This document shows positions 32,490-44,888 of a DNA stretch of 64,000 nucleotides, piece by piece. Source of the DNA: Triplophysa rosa (Eukaryota > Chordata > Actinopteri > Cypriniformes > Nemacheilidae); contig NC_079900.1 in assembly GCF_024868665.1 (NCBI RefSeq), forward strand, positions 1,491,232-1,555,231, given 5' to 3'. The notes below the pieces were generated by a model. It was not told where the DNA came from. It saw nothing but the letters and a program-made list of their open reading frames with translations, and did not search any database. Position numbers and translations under genes: made by a program. How positions within the stretch are numbered: the first letter of the stretch is position 1; every line of letters starts with the position of its first letter.

Positions 32490-32720
32490 ATTTTCAGTCT
32501 GGACGGGTTGCAGAAAGTCTGTGCCAGTCTGCAGATTTGATCAGTTAGTGTGTTTCTATCTGAAACTTTCAAAAAGTCTGCAAGTGTATGATGTCTAGTT
32601 TAAAACAAATCTGTTCAGATTTTAAAAGTCTTGTAGTGTATTCCAGCCATAACCCAGACTGGAAATCTGGGCAAAAATCTGCATAAAAGTCGGGTAGTGT
32701 ATTTCAGCCTTTAAGGAGAA
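32490..32720. mobile_element. MITE fragment cut by DIRS copy 5
   Basis: The sequence (GATTTTCAGTCTGGACGGGT, AAAAGTCTTGTAGTGTATTC) is an inverted relative of 38659-38846. Its left end is replaced by the DIRS end at 32489. Confidence 0.65.
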
Positions 32721-32962
32721 TATAGAAAATATATGTAGAAAATACATACAAAGAAAAATAACAATAACAATGTATTTACTAGAAGTTTAAAGATTGTTCT
32801 CTTATGATAAATATAGATTTAAATAAGAGATCAGTGTTGAGGTAGATAGCAGATGGCAATGGAATCATAAATGTGCACACATATGTTATAGTGTTATTAG
32901 TACAATGGTAAAGTGCAAGTGCAATGAGCGGGTGAATGACATTACACTGTCAGAGTCCTTAT

Positions 32963-34450
32963 TAGAGGTTAGACCGATAAGGGTTTTTCTCTGGCCGATG
33001 CTGATTTTTAGAAATCAGGCCAGCCGATGGCCGTTTTTTTGGCCAATATGTTTGGCCGGTTTTCTTTTTCCCACCTTCATCTCATAAAATATATAATTAA
33101 GTAACAAGGAGTGATAAAGAATATTGCTTAAATTAAACATTTATTTAAGACATGTCTCTCCAAATCAGTGCACTTGATTGAGAAAGATTGAGTAAGTGTT
33201 TATTGCAGGGTACAAGACAGCAATAATATAACAAGATGATATAACAAGAATGTAATAATACATTGCTCAAAACTTTTAAGCACCTTCTCAAACTGTTCTG
33301 AAGCATGCTTTTTGTTTATGTTTGTAGGCAGACACTGCTATTAGTCAAATGGTCATAATCTAAGTGAAAAAATATATATATACATCTCATATTACACAGC
33401 TGGGCTCGTCACCAGGTTTTGGTACCGTGCATACATGTAACGTTAGCCTAAACTATGTGGTTGAAGGCTAGCTAACAATAGAGTTCCAAAAAATTACTCG
33501 CATTCTCAAGTAGCATCATATTTAATCAATGAAATATTCAAGGCTAAGAACGAAGGATAAAAATAATTTAATTTTGTAAGTTTTACTGTTTTCTTGTAAA
33601 GTTAGCAGGTAGTTAAAAAGTTAGCAGGCAGATGGGGACATCACAGTGTTATGCCGCAAGAGGCAGCGTCACGTGTTCCACAACAACACTTAGCTGCTCA
33701 CAGATGCACTTGCCTGTTAATCATGGCCGTAGCCAGCTATGAGGTCACTGAGGTCCGGACCTTGGTAATTTTTTCAAATTAAAACATAAAATGTGAAGCT
33801 CTGAATGAAAAACCAGCAGTTTAAAACTCTTATCTCTGTGTTACATAGTTCAGTCTATACAATTAACAAAGTTATTTATTGTCCGTTGTGTAAAAGAAGG
33901 ATTATTTTAACTTGATGCGGGAGACTGGTGGTGTCATCCAATTGAAAGAGTTCCATTGTTAACTTTAATCATATAAAATAATTTCCCCAAAATAAAGTTG
34001 TTGACAGTGAAAATGCTGAGTGATAGTGTAACGGAGTAAACCTGACTCACCGACCTCAAGAGGTGCTCTAGCGATAATATTTAGAGACTGTGGTCTTTAG
34101 CCTACTCGTTAGCGTGCCTGTCTCCCTTCCTGGAGTCTGGATTAACGTTGGTTCGATGCCCGGCGAGTAGCACCAGTTACAATAGTTATTTTGGAAAACC
34201 ACTAGCCACAGTATTAAGCCCTGTTAGGGATAGGGTTAACTTTATTCATCATTATATTTATTGAGGTTTAATCATTTATAGCATTTATTTGTAATATTAG
34301 GTATAATTATTGACACCCCACCCTGGACCTCACTAATTTTCAAACCCTGGCTACGGCCCTGCTGTTAATCGGCCCAATTTGGGGCACAATCGGCCGATGC
34401 CGATTTATTAAAAAATCCCAAAAATCGGCCGATTAATCGGTCAACCTCTA
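32963..34450. mobile_element. Non-autonomous hAT element with nested hAT
   Basis: Ends TAGAGGTTAGACCGATAA and ATCGGTCAACCTCTA are inverted. Flanks GTCCTTAT (32955-32962) and GTCCTTAG (34451-34458) agree at 7 of 8 positions, the hAT duplication length. It contains no coding frame of note. A second element is nested at 33722-34361. Confidence 0.85.
33722..34361. mobile_element. Nested non-autonomous hAT element
   Basis: Ends CATGGCCGTAGCCAG and CTGGCTACGGCCCTG are inverted with one mismatch. CTGTTAAT is duplicated exactly on both sides (33714-33721 and 34362-34369). A tRNA-like stretch with a good B box (GGTTCGATGCC) lies at 34093-34175. Confidence 0.88.
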
Positions 34451-34471
34451 GTCCTTAGCACAGTGTCATGC

Positions 34472-34806
34472 TGGATTCACACAGAGCGTCAGCGTCAATG
34501 CTTCTCATTTACTTTGAATGGGTGATGTCATGCGTTGCTGAACTGAATTGTGGGTCCGTCAGCGTCGCTTCACTGGCGTTGCTTGCGGCAAGAAGTTGAA
34601 CATTTCTCAACTTTTCAAGCGCCAACGCTGGTGTCAGCCAATCAAATCACCTTATGCAAATAACCTAGTGCAGGCACTAGCCAATTGCGATAGCCAATAG
34701 CCAATGATGCAAGACCGGAGAACAATTTAACTGGCTGTTGTAACTATGACGATGTCCGCCACGCTTTAGACACACCCTCCGTCACGCTGACGCCCTGTGT
34801 GATCGG
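34472..34806. mobile_element. Probable MITE
   Basis: TGGATTCACACAGAGCGTCA at 34472 is imperfectly inverted as TGACGCCCTGTGTGATCGGA near 34788-34807. It is about 335 bp with no coding content. No target duplication was established. Confidence 0.5.
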
Positions 34807-34963
34807 AGCGTCAGACCAGCACAGTATTTTTGTTCATGTGTACATTTATTTTCAAAAGTAACAAAATAATAAAATCATAGTAGTAACAATAGAGAATCAA
34901 TTCAATAGTCAACAGTCAATAGAATCAATAATCATTAATGAAGACTCAAGAATGGACACCGAC

Positions 34964-35057
34964 CTCTTTGTTCCTCAGCGTCTTCATTTCTCATTGTGCT
35001 GGTGTCTGTAACACTCATGTCTTCACTCTCCTCTTTAATGAATTCTGCGTCACACAT
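34964..35057 (-). CDS. Zinc-finger gene 1, N-terminal coding exon
   Basis: ATG at 35055-35057 opens a short acidic leader, MCDAEFIKEESEDMSV, typical of fish C2H2 zinc-finger genes. The exon ends at a GT donor (34963-34962) after an AAAGAG context. Near-identical exons occur at 40675-40768 and 44889-44982. It most likely splices to 27207-28231. The region encodes no known domain and probably only provides the translation start. Confidence 0.75.
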
Positions 35058-35651
35058 AACTTGCTTTTCAAGTGTGCTTGGAGAAACAGACCTGTCAAAA
35101 TCAATAAATTAATAATTGAATTACATTTTACTGAATTGAAATAAAACAGCACATAGTTGCAATGTCAAATAAAACATTTACAGAATGAAGAAACAACTAA
35201 GCTTTGATTTAGAACGTAGATGAGACAATGACATATAAGAACCACTGATCATGTGGTGTGAGCAATAATAAGAATTAACTGTATTAAATTAAAAATAAAA
35301 CATCTTATTTCTGTGACTGAAATATCAATGACTGATACAGTATGCTTAAGTGAATGGTGACAAAAATACGAGATCATTACGGACCAAAACTCTTCTAAAC
35401 ACTTTAAACACTGAGAACTTGTAAAGCATGTTAAGAAAACTAATTAATTTTTAAACAAATCAGGGTTTTATCTCAGTGAACTGAACTGAATGTGTTTGCA
35501 GAAGTGAAACAGCACGTTTGTCTTTATAGAAATTCTCCGGGACGGACTTCAATCACTCTGCAAACCTTTTCATCATCTAGCATTGAATTTCATGTTTGTC
35601 ATGTTCTTCTAGCGAAAAGTTTACAGCACGACATCCATACAGTGCACTAAC

Positions 35652-35800
35652 CTTTGTGTTTAAAGATCTTGATATCAAACTGTTCTCTTGACCTCTTTCT
35701 TTCTTTTTCTGGTGTGCAGCTTCTTCTTCTTCTTCTTCTTCTTTTAGGGTTTTATGGCGGGTAGCATCAACGTAAAGGCGCATTATCGCCACCTACTCTG
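35652..35800 (-). promoter_or_regulatory. 5'-UTR exon and promoter side of zinc-finger gene 1
   Basis: The donor GTTAGT lies at 35646-35651. The upstream exon contains a (GAA)n run (35724-35745) and then a repeat, AAAGGCGCATTATCGCCACC (inverse GGTGGCGATAATGCGCC). The sister is at 41447-41600. An open frame here is an accident of the GAA run. Confidence 0.5.
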
Positions 35801-36413
35801 TTGGAGTATGAACCAGAATTTGCCGTTCCCAAAATAAATAGAAAAAACCAAATGAATAATATTTAGATCTTCTAAATTCTCTAAATCAACTCTGTTCTTT
35901 TAAGATGAAGAAATAAACTCTCTATTCCATAAGTGTATATATGTTCAAGCTTTAGTTCATCCATTTCCATCATTCTCGCTCCTTGGAATACTTTTGACAA
36001 ACGCAAATAACATGTTCTACTGACTCTTCTAACCTACAGTGCTCACATAATCAGCCTCTTTCACATGANTAGGGTTTTATGGCGGGTAGCATCAACGTAA
36101 AGGCGCATTATCGCCACCTACTCTGTTGGAGTATGAACCAGAATTTGCCGTTCCCAAAATAAATAGAAAAAACCAAATGAATAATATTTAGATCTTCTAA
36201 ATTCTCTAAATCAACTCTGTTCTTTTAAGATGAAGAAATAAACTCTCTATTCCATAAGTGTATATATGTTCAAGCTTTAGTTCATCCATTTCCATCTTTC
36301 TTAGCTCATTCTTCATTATTTCTCGCTCCTTGGAATACTTTTGACAAACGCAAATAACATGTTCTACTGACTCTTCTAACCTACAGTGCTCACATAATCA
36401 GCCTCTTTCACAT
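35745..36413. repeat. ~324 bp direct duplication across a single N (36069)
   Basis: 35745-36068 is repeated at 36070-36413, from GGGTTTTATGGCGGGTAGCA to GCCTCTTTCACATGA. The second copy has ~23 bp more near 36297. The lone N between them suggests an assembly join with unmerged overlap. Confidence 0.85.
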
Positions 36414-36639
36414 GAGTCGGAAACTACGTCACCGCAGGGTAAAGCGACTTCCCCTACAGATTAAATCCCACTGTAAAATAATGCGCTTGAGTCATTTAAA
36501 TCATACGTTTATCTGTACTGTCTTTTTGCTACTTTAATCTATTAAACATACAAATGAATATCTGTGCGTTTATCTGATTTGTGCACTCAGACCGCTAATA
36601 TATCGCTATTTCCGCTTCATGCCGACTGTAAGAAGTACG

Positions 36640-37976
36640 TTTTTTGAAATGCTTTTATTCAAGAACATCACAACACAGTCAATGTTACATTTATAATAGC
36701 AGCAAAGATCCAATGAAGAAAGAAAAGAACAAGAAAGAAGGCGATATCTTATACAATACATTAATAAAGGAATGTGTTTCAAGAATTCTATACAATCGTT
36801 TTGCTTTTTTATTTCTCTTCTTTATCTTTAAGAGACTCAAAATAATATCTTGATTTAATTTTAAATAATAATAAAATGTAGGGTTTATCATTCGCCCATT
36901 TTTGTTTGTGTATATAGAATTTACCACACATGACCAACAGGTTAAGGTTTTCTTCTAAACGTGTACTTATGGCTTTACTAGATAAGATGATATAAAAATT
37001 TTTTTTAAATATCAGATACTCAATATCACTCAAAAGAGGGAAAATACACATTCATAAAATAAATGTTTTAAGGTTTCTATAAAAAAGTTACAAAATAAAT
37101 TTAATAAATTAAATGGATAATTGACTCCTTCGTTACATTTAAGTAGTTTTAACAAACATGCCTTACTAAAAACATTACTTGTGTGTATTTTAAGACAACA
37201 CAAAGTATGTAAGTGTAAGTTGTTTTCAGTTTATTCTAGTCTAGAACTAGTCTCATCCCTGTCCTGGAAACCACCCCTATATTTGTCTGGTAAACTCCAA
37301 ACCTCTTTCCATTCAATGTGATTATATTTTGCATTCCACGATGTTTTGCATTTAGGCAAATGTTTATTCCTACATTAAGTTCTTATAAAAAAGTTATTAC
37401 ATTTTTGAACACTCACTCCATTAACACTTAACTTTGTGGAATTTAAAGAGTGACACTCATGTGATACAGTATATTACCTGATAAAAGCTGAATAAGGCCA
37501 CTTTAGGTCTTTACATATCTTTATACCCAAATATTCTACTAACTCTTTTACTGGTTTATCACATGTCTTTAAAGTAACACATTTTAATGTTTAAAAACAA
37601 ATCAGAAAGGCTACTTATGAGAAAATGTTAAGACAATCTACTGCTTTTTTAATTTCAGTTTCTTTTTGTAAAAAAAGGTAGTGTCATCCGCCAATTGAGA
37701 GCACTTCATTTCTTTTCCTAAAAGTTGAATACCACGAAATGTAGGCCTATGTCTTTTAATATGTATAGTCATAGTTTGTGTTATGAGTAAGAAAAGAAAG
37801 GGTGAAATTGGGCATCCCGGACGTATTCCCCCACTAATGTTAAACCTTGCCGTTGGTCCATCATGTGATAATTTAATTGAGCTGTTACAGTCATTATATA
37901 TGAATGGCCTTATTAAAGAACTCTCCAAAACAAAAACAAAAAAATGTAAGGTTTCCAACATGAATTTATGATCCAT
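36640..37976 (-). mobile_element. L1/Tx1-type LINE remnant
   Basis: 37636-37976 reads on the minus strand as an RT palm: GGIRPGCPISPFLFLL followed by QLADDTTFF, the catalytic FADD-equivalent, as in L1/Tx1-clade LINEs. Further 3' pieces such as EWKEVWSLPDKY occur near 37290. The downstream part is too degraded for a continuous frame. A non-LTR relic of a different clade from the other LINEs in this window. Confidence 0.7.
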
Positions 37977-38129
37977 TGTATCAAATGCTTTGAAACAATC
38001 AACAAATAAAAATAAAACTGTTTAGTAATAAATCTAAGAAGTACAGTGCCCGCCGGGTGGTCTCAGCCTCGGAAGTCACGCCCACGGACCTTTGGCTGAA
38101 TGTCTGATGCATATTAGGCACACCCTGCA

Positions 38130-38340
38130 TCTGAAATTGCCCACTTCCATACTATACTGTATATTAGGTGAAAATAAGTACGAGTCATGAATAGTATGTC
38201 CGAAACCTCAGTATGCAAAAAACAGTAGGCGAGAAATACCCGGATGGTCTATTGCTTCCGCCGAGATTTGTGAGTGTGGATTGGATGGACACTTATCCAT
38301 CTTATGATGCCACGGGAGCTGAGCAACGGTCACATTTCAA
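38130..38340. mobile_element. Fragment of the PIF-like element family
   Basis: GAATAGTATGTCCGAAACCT and AACAGTAGGCGAGAAATACC match the terminal parts of the elements at 23792 and 58314. No intact ends. Confidence 0.6.
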
Positions 38341-38658
38341 AAGCTAATCAAATCAAATTTGTATTTTTATCAACGTATTTATACAGTATGTCCCAAATTT
38401 GTTCATACTATCCCACTCGTACTATAGAAATAGACTCAACACATTACCACACTGCTCCAATCTCTATTGTTAGTATTTATATACATGAAACATCATTTAC
38501 ATTTAATGTGGTTCTCAACATTCAGTGTGTTCACCATTGTCTAAAAAGTTTCCGAATAGATTCTGTTGATGAGAGTTCGTAAGAGGATCTAACGGGAACG
38601 GTTTTATGTTCACTTTCTCTTGTTCTCTGGAGTGTTCACTGTCACAACCACTCCCTTA

Positions 38659-38846
38659 AGGCTGGAAAACACTACAAGACTTAAAATCTGAACAGATTTT
38701 TTTAAACTAGACATCATACACTTGCAGACTTTCTGAAAGGTTCAGATAGAAACACACTAACTGATAAAATCTGCAGACTGGCACCGACTTTCTGCAACCC
38801 GTCCAGACTGAAAATCTGAGCAAAAGTCTTGTAGTGTGTTTTAGCT
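38659..38846. mobile_element. Short MITE
   Basis: GGCTGGAAAACACTACAAGA at 38659 is inverted as TCTTGTAGTGTGTTTTAGCT at about 38827-38846. It is related to 32490-32720. No coding content. Confidence 0.7.
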
Positions 38847-39094
38847 TTATTTGATAACTAACAATCTGAATCTGTGATCTGTCCCCTATCCCCTTTTTTA
38901 TTCATTTGCACTGTTTATTGTGGTTGCTGAACTATTAACCATTCTAATAAAGAAAGATGATATTGCTGGTATACATTTTTTGGAACACAAATTCATAATT
39001 AGTCAACTTCCAGATGACACATCCCTTTTCTCAAAAAAAAAAACATTCACAAATCCCTTTAGCACTTAATGCTGTAGAGTGTTTTGTCAAAGCA

Positions 39095-39248
39095 TTCACA
39101 TTTATGCATTTGGCAGACCCTTTTATCCAAAGCGACGCACATTGCATTATACTATACATTTGTTTCTGACTATGTGCAATCCCCTGGAATCGAACCGATG
39201 ACCTTGGCGTTGCTAGCACCATGCACTAACCACTTAGCCACAGGAAAG
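39095..39248 (-). mobile_element. tRNA-derived SINE with L2-type tail
   Basis: On the minus strand: A box region TGTGGCTAAGTGGTTAGTGC, B box GGTTCGATTCC, then the L2-like tail GTCGCTTTGGATAAAAGGGT and CTGCCAAATGCATAAATG. It sits just beyond the 3' UTR of zinc-finger gene 2. Confidence 0.8.
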
Positions 39249-39564
39249 CAATAGCGAAGAGGAGGAGAGAAGTTGAGAACCTTACTCTCTAAACATAAAA
39301 ATATACAGTACACACAACAAATAATGAAATGTTTCATTGCGAGGTTGCTGACCAATGGTGGCGTCTGTGATAAGAGAGACGGGAAAAAAAATGGACGGCA
39401 CATAAACGTTACATCCAAAAGTCTTTATATGGTTTTCAGAAGTGACACAGGAACAGAACACAGACAGTATTTCAGCTGTGAGCTGATTGTGAACAGAACA
39501 TTAAAGACTCACATCACATCTGTGAAGACAATCTCAAACACTGACAGTGTGAATGGAGCCATTG

Positions 39565-40436
39565 TTATGAGCGCTCTTCAGCATGAACTCTCATGTGTTT
39601 CTCTAGAACTTTTTTTTTTGCAAAACTCTTTTCACACAGAAGACACGAGTATGGACGCTCTCCAGTGTGAGTTCTCATGTGGTCCTCAAGAGTTCTTTTT
39701 TGTGTGAAACTCTTTCCACACTGAACACATGCATACGGCTTTTCTCCAGTGTGAGTTCTCATGTGTGTCTTAAGAACACTTTTGTATGTGAAACTCTTTC
39801 CACACTGAACACATGTGAATGGCTTTTCTCCGGTGTGAATTCTCATGTGTTCCTCTAGAGTTCTTTTTTGAGTGAAACTCTTTCCACACTGAACACATGT
39901 GAATGGCATTTCTTCAGTGTGAATTCTCATGTGGACATCTTGATATCTTTTTTGAGTGAAACTCTTTCCACACTGAACACATGTGTATGGACTCTCTCCA
40001 GTGTGAACTCTCATGTGGTCCTCTAGAGTTCTTTTTTTAGTGAAACTCTTTCCACACTGAACACATGCATACGGCTTTTCTCCAGTGTGAATTCTCATGT
40101 GGTCCTCTAGAGTTCTTTTTTGTGCGAAACCTTTTCCACACTGAACACACATGTGTAGCTTTTCTCCGGTGTGAATTTTTATGTGGTTCACTAGATGACT
40201 TTTGTTTGTGAAACACTTTCCACACTGAACACATGTGAATGGCTTTTCTCCAGTGTGAATTCTCATGTGGGTCTTGAAATAACTTTTTCTTGTGAAACTC
40301 TTTCCACACTGAGGGCAGGTGAAGGGCTTTTCTTCAGTGTGGATTCTTATGTGCTTCACAAGCTGCTCTTTACTTCCCAATCTCTTTCCACAATGAGGAC
40401 ATACTGATACCGTTGTTTCTTCCAGTTTAATTAGGT
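39565..40436 (-). CDS. C2H2 zinc-finger gene 2, main exon
   Basis: Acceptor TTTTAG lies at 40437-40442. The exon begins [21 protein letters not shown] residues and runs without a stop through ten C2H2 fingers to TGA/TAG at 39565. Fingers are CPHC, CPQC, then mostly CVQC with TGEKP linkers; the last is CLLCEKSF. Fingers three and later alternate QKRTL and KSHL-type recognition helices, a sign of tandem duplication. The exon is intact, unlike gene 1. The product is expected to be a nuclear DNA-binding protein. The N-terminal exon is 40675-40768, only ~240 bp upstream. The 3' UTR matches that of gene 1 (39284 onward against 26957 onward). Confidence 0.9.
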
Positions 40437-40674
40437 CTAAAATTAAACGACAGAAGCACATATTTTTATTCAACATTGAACACATGCAATCAAAGGCACA
40501 TGTACGTTTTTTTTTATTAAAATATCTATAAAAACCACCAGCACAGTGTTTGTTCATGCGTAATTTCATGAACAAAATTATAACAAAATCATAGTAACAA
40601 TAGAGAATCAATTCATTAGTCAACAGTCAATAGAATCAATAATCATTAATGAAGACTCAAGAATGGACACCGAC

Positions 40675-40768
40675 CTCTTTGTTCCGCAGCGTCTTCATTT
40701 CTCATTGTGCTGGTGTCTGTAACACTCATGTCTTCACTCTCCTCTTTAATGAATTCTGCGTCACACAT
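40675..40768 (-). CDS. Zinc-finger gene 2, N-terminal coding exon
   Basis: MCDAEFIKEESEDMSV begins at ATG 40766-40768. An acceptor, TTTCTCCAAG or nearby, lies upstream. The donor GTCGGT follows at 40674. It differs from the gene 1 exon by very few bases. The short intron to 40436 and the shared phase make it the likely first coding exon of gene 2. Confidence 0.8.
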
Positions 40769-41446
40769 AACTTGCTTTTCAAGTGTGGCTTGGAGAAACA
40801 GACCTGTCAAAATCAATAAATTAATAATTGAATTATATTTTACTGAATGATTGCAATAAAACAGCACATAGTTGCAATGTCAAATAAAACATTTACAGAA
40901 TGAAGAAACAACTAAGCTTTGATTTAGAACGTAGATGAGACAATGACATATAAGGACCACTGATCATGTGGTGTGAGCAATAATAAGAATTAACTGCATT
41001 AAATTAAAAATAAAACATCTTATTTCTGTGACTGAAATATCATGACTGATACAGTATGCTTAAGTGAATGGTGTTTTAAAACATTTTATAAGTAAGCAAT
41101 ATTCAGGAAAAACATGTCCGTTAACATTTAAGAAGAAAACTCTGAAATTATAAAACAAAAATACGAGATCCTTACGGACCAAAACTCTTCTAAACACTTT
41201 AAACACTGAGAACTTGTAAAGCATGTTAAGAAAACTAATGAGTTTTTAAACAAATCAGGGTTTTATCTCAGTGAACTGAACTGAATGTGTTTGCAGAAGT
41301 GAAACAGCACGTTTGTCTTTATAGAAATTCTCCGGGACGGACTTCAATCACTCTGCAAACCTTTTCATCATCTAGCATTGAATTTCATGTTTGTCATGTT
41401 CTTCTAGCGAAAAGTTTACAGCACGACATCCATACAGTGCACTAAC

Positions 41447-41600
41447 CTTTGTGTTTAAAGATCTTGATATCAAACTGTTCTCTTGACCTCTTTCTTTCTT
41501 TTTCTGGTGTGCAGCTTCTTCTTCTTCTTCTTCTTCTTCTTCTTTTAGGGTTTTATGGCGGGTAGCATCAACGTAAAGGCGCATTATCGCCACCTACTCT
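41447..41600 (-). promoter_or_regulatory. 5'-UTR exon and promoter side of zinc-finger gene 2
   Basis: Duplicate of 35652-35800 with a slightly longer (GAA)n run. The donor is GTTAGT. The ATCGCCACCTACTCTGTTGG repeat follows. Confidence 0.5.
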
Positions 41601-41649
41601 GTTGGAGTATGAACCAGAATTTGCCGTTCCCAAAATAAATGGAAAAAAA

Positions 41650-43480
41650 CTTCCCCTACAGATTAAATCTCACTGTAAAATAATGCGCTTGAGTCATTTA
41701 AATCTTACGTTTATCTGTACTGTCTTTTTGCTACTTTAATCTATTAAACATACAAATGAATATCTGTGCGTTTATCTGTTTTGTGCACCCAGACTGCTAA
41801 TAATAAATGTTTTGAGTTTATACACCCTAGCTCGCGTTATTTAAACGTGATGTCGTCACTGTATTATAAGAAATTACTTTAAAATGCTGGTACACTGTTA
41901 ACATGTAACTCGTTATTATTTGTTATAAATAAGATATATAGGTAAAGGTTTCTTTTTTTATTGTAATGAAAATACGATTCTTTGTTCATTCATAATATGT
42001 AAAATGTTAAAACTTAAATAGTGAAAATGTAATAAATGTAGAACTTTCAAATTGACCAAGGTTAAGAAATACAAGGTATTACATTGCGCTGTTTAACCAA
42101 TATTAATAAATTAGACCTTATTATAAAATACTTACAATAAACTGCTGTATTGTCCTTTTCCCGTGTTTTAATGGGTCACTTTCAATACTGCACATAAGAT
42201 TCTAATGTTCCTGAATAATCATGGTCTTCCGTTTTTTTTAATATACTCTATCCACAATAGGCAAATTGTATCACTGAGTGAAATGAATTTTGTTTGCTCA
42301 CGACTCCTATTTGGGAAGCTTTGGTGGTGCAGTGCATTGATGAATCATAGAGTGTCGTGTTGTGCTGCGAATCATATCTTTAGTCGCCATTTGTGCGGTG
42401 AAGTCATGCAAAGCTGTTGGTTGTTGAGCTTGATGTATATATCTATTTAAATAAATGTTTTCTAATCATCCAGATTAAAGTGTCAATAAATGTGATATTC
42501 TTTTCTAAAACTCTCTGTCCTCCACAAATGTATTCTCTTTAAAACACATCCTCTTAGGAGGTTTGCTACAGTATGCATGAACTAACATTCCGCTATCATA
42601 CTGGAAAGCAGTCAAAACATTAAGATCACTGCACTTCTTGTTATTAAACTGCTTACTTTTGTAAGAAACTACTAAAAACAAGTAGTACAGTGCAGTATGT
42701 CTAGAAGCATCATTTATTTTTAGACATATTTGTTGATCAGTTGCGGTCAGTGCAATAAATAGTAAAAGTTCGGAACTACTCTATTGTGTTTTATTGTTCC
42801 AGTATAGTAATGATACTATTTACATAATAATACATTGATATATAAAATATTGAATGTAATCTTCACATTGACTCACAGCAACAATAAAAAAGTGTGGAAC
42901 ATGTGCTTTTCAAATGCAGTAAACATGATCTTCTAGGAGAGGGTTTGAGAGATAAACACATACTTGAAGGGGTATTATTATTTTGAAAGCTCACAGGATT
43001 AGAACACAGGGTTTAGAAATAGAGATGGTTGGAGCGTGATGCTGAAGCCCATCTCGGAGTTTGAGGATGGAGGAGCTGAACACGCAGCGCCATCTGAAGC
43101 TTAGACTCTGATCCTTTGAGGTGGGCGGGGCAAGAATAAAAAAAGCGGATCCATCACCGATGGAAACAAGCTACACTAGGTGGCGATAATGCTCCTAAAG
43201 TGCTTCATTCCTTATGATTATGAGCCAAATTCGTTATACGAAGCGCTGCACTATGTTATGAATGCATGTTTTAAATGATGCGCCTGTTTAAATTCATTGA
43301 AGTTCAGCTGTCATAGCAAAAACATCTAATACGCACAGCACTATTAATTCATTCGAATGGTTTTTTTTTGTCCCACGGCGCGGTGACACAGGCCTGCACT
43401 TATAAGCGTTGTAGGTATTAAATGTTCTAGAAAATCGGCTGAGATGATCTTTGGACTAAGCTGCATAGACGTGATGCCTC
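41650..43480. other. No gene recognised
   Basis: The first ~170 bp still match the duplicated region at 36450-36620. The rest is A+T-rich with no supported coding frame or recognisable repeat, except AAGCTACACTAGGTGGCGAT near 43170, related to the zinc-finger promoter repeat. Confidence 0.5.
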
Positions 43481-43499
43481 AGAATAAATATTTTCAATA

Positions 43500-43960
43500 T
43501 TGCTCAAAAGTTACGACTTCGCAAACTTTTCAAAGTTGACCCAAAAATGTATTGGAGGGTGTAACTCGGCCAATGTTCGATTCATCAATACGACACTTGG
43601 TACATGTCAACTACACCTCAGACTGGGGGTCCTTGCCGAAATTGTGAACAGCGCCACCTATGGGTCGCGAGATTTGAAAAATGCCTTTTTTTGCTCGTAA
43701 CTTTTGAAATGTTTGTCAGAAAACCGAGATCTCGGTGTCTACAGATTCCTCGTGTCATGCCGGATCGTACGATTTCGATTCTGTCACGATTGGATGATCG
43801 GCTTGTCCGCTATCTTGAAATTTGATATGTTTTGAACCGTATGATATATCGCCACCAAATTTGACACGAGTCACCAATTTATAGTCCCAAACGTACCCTT
43901 AAAGCTTGGGGACAGCGCCACCTTGCGGTCGTGAGATATTACTCTTCTATATAATTTTGT
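43500..43960. repeat. Unclassified dispersed repeat with GCGCCACCTATGGGTCGCGA-like blocks
   Basis: Two related blocks (ACAGCGCCACCTATGGGTCG near 43650; ACAGCGCCACCTTGCGGTCG near 43913) follow similar leaders. This internal repetition resembles widespread fish repeats of unknown class. No open frame is convincing. Confidence 0.45.
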
Positions 43961-44489
43961 ATTACCCTTGAACACTGCTGAGATTAGCATGTCAACTCAG
44001 GGGCACATTTGTTAAATTACAAGTCTCGGGTGCAGAAGGGTCGCTAGTTCGAACCTCATGTTGCGCATTTACATCTTTCAATCTGAAAGTTTGTACAAGC
44101 ATGTGAACAAACTAAATGTAATGTCCTTTTAGTAATGAAATAAAATAAAGTGCGATGTACGTAGTGCAACTTTTATATATACGCAAACAGACACAAGGTA
44201 AGTACAAAATGACATTCTTTCTTTCATTGTCACTTCCGACATCTGTTCCTCCTGTACACTGTATTTCTGCTACTTTTGCTCTACTGTCTCATTTCAGCCC
44301 ATTCAGGGATGGCAGACAGAGTGCGTTATGTCAGCTGGGTGGTTCATCAAATAAAACACACGCCTCGGGACGGCAAGGTCACGGGTTCTAATCCCAAGAT
44401 TTACTTGGAGAAAGCTTAAAGCCCCAATTGTATGACCATTGTTCTATTTTTCTTATTGCTTCCTTGATTTTACTTATCACACCTATGGG

Positions 44490-44600
44490 ATCTCATCCTC
44501 ATTCACACTGGAGAGCGCCCATACACCAGTCCGCAGTTTGAAAAGAATTTCACAAGAAAAAGTCATCTTGAGTCCCACATGAGAAGGCATGCCGAAAGGT
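44490..44600 (+). pseudogene. Isolated C2H2 zinc-finger remnant, plus strand
   Basis: ATTCACACTGGAGAGCGCCC encodes an IHTGERP linker, then a finger with a serine in place of the first cysteine (YTSPQFEKNF) and KSHLESHMRRHAE. It lies on the opposite strand to the other zinc-finger exons and is a single-finger relic, perhaps of an inverted third gene. Confidence 0.65.
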
Positions 44601-44888
44601 TCCTCGGTCAAAGGTGCTCTGCCTTGGCAACTGACAGAGGTGTAAAGCGTACCTGAAAACCATACTTAAGTAAAAGTACAGATACAACGTGTTGCAAATA
44701 TATCCAAACAACTTGCGAGCTGCATAGAACAATGAATCGTGAATGGCGATAACAAGTTTTTGTGCAGCACTTAAGCAGCTGACAGGAAGCAGAGAAAGGC
44801 AACTTTAAAAATAGATTTTATTGTTGATGTTTAATGTTTAAATTTGTCAGTAATAATCATTACTGAAGACTCAAGAATGGACACCGAC

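Noticed and set aside
35577..35792. Glutamate-rich open frame (and its copy at 41372-41593)
   Set aside because: It arises from a (GAA)n run in a 5'-UTR exon and repeat sequence; no conserved domain.
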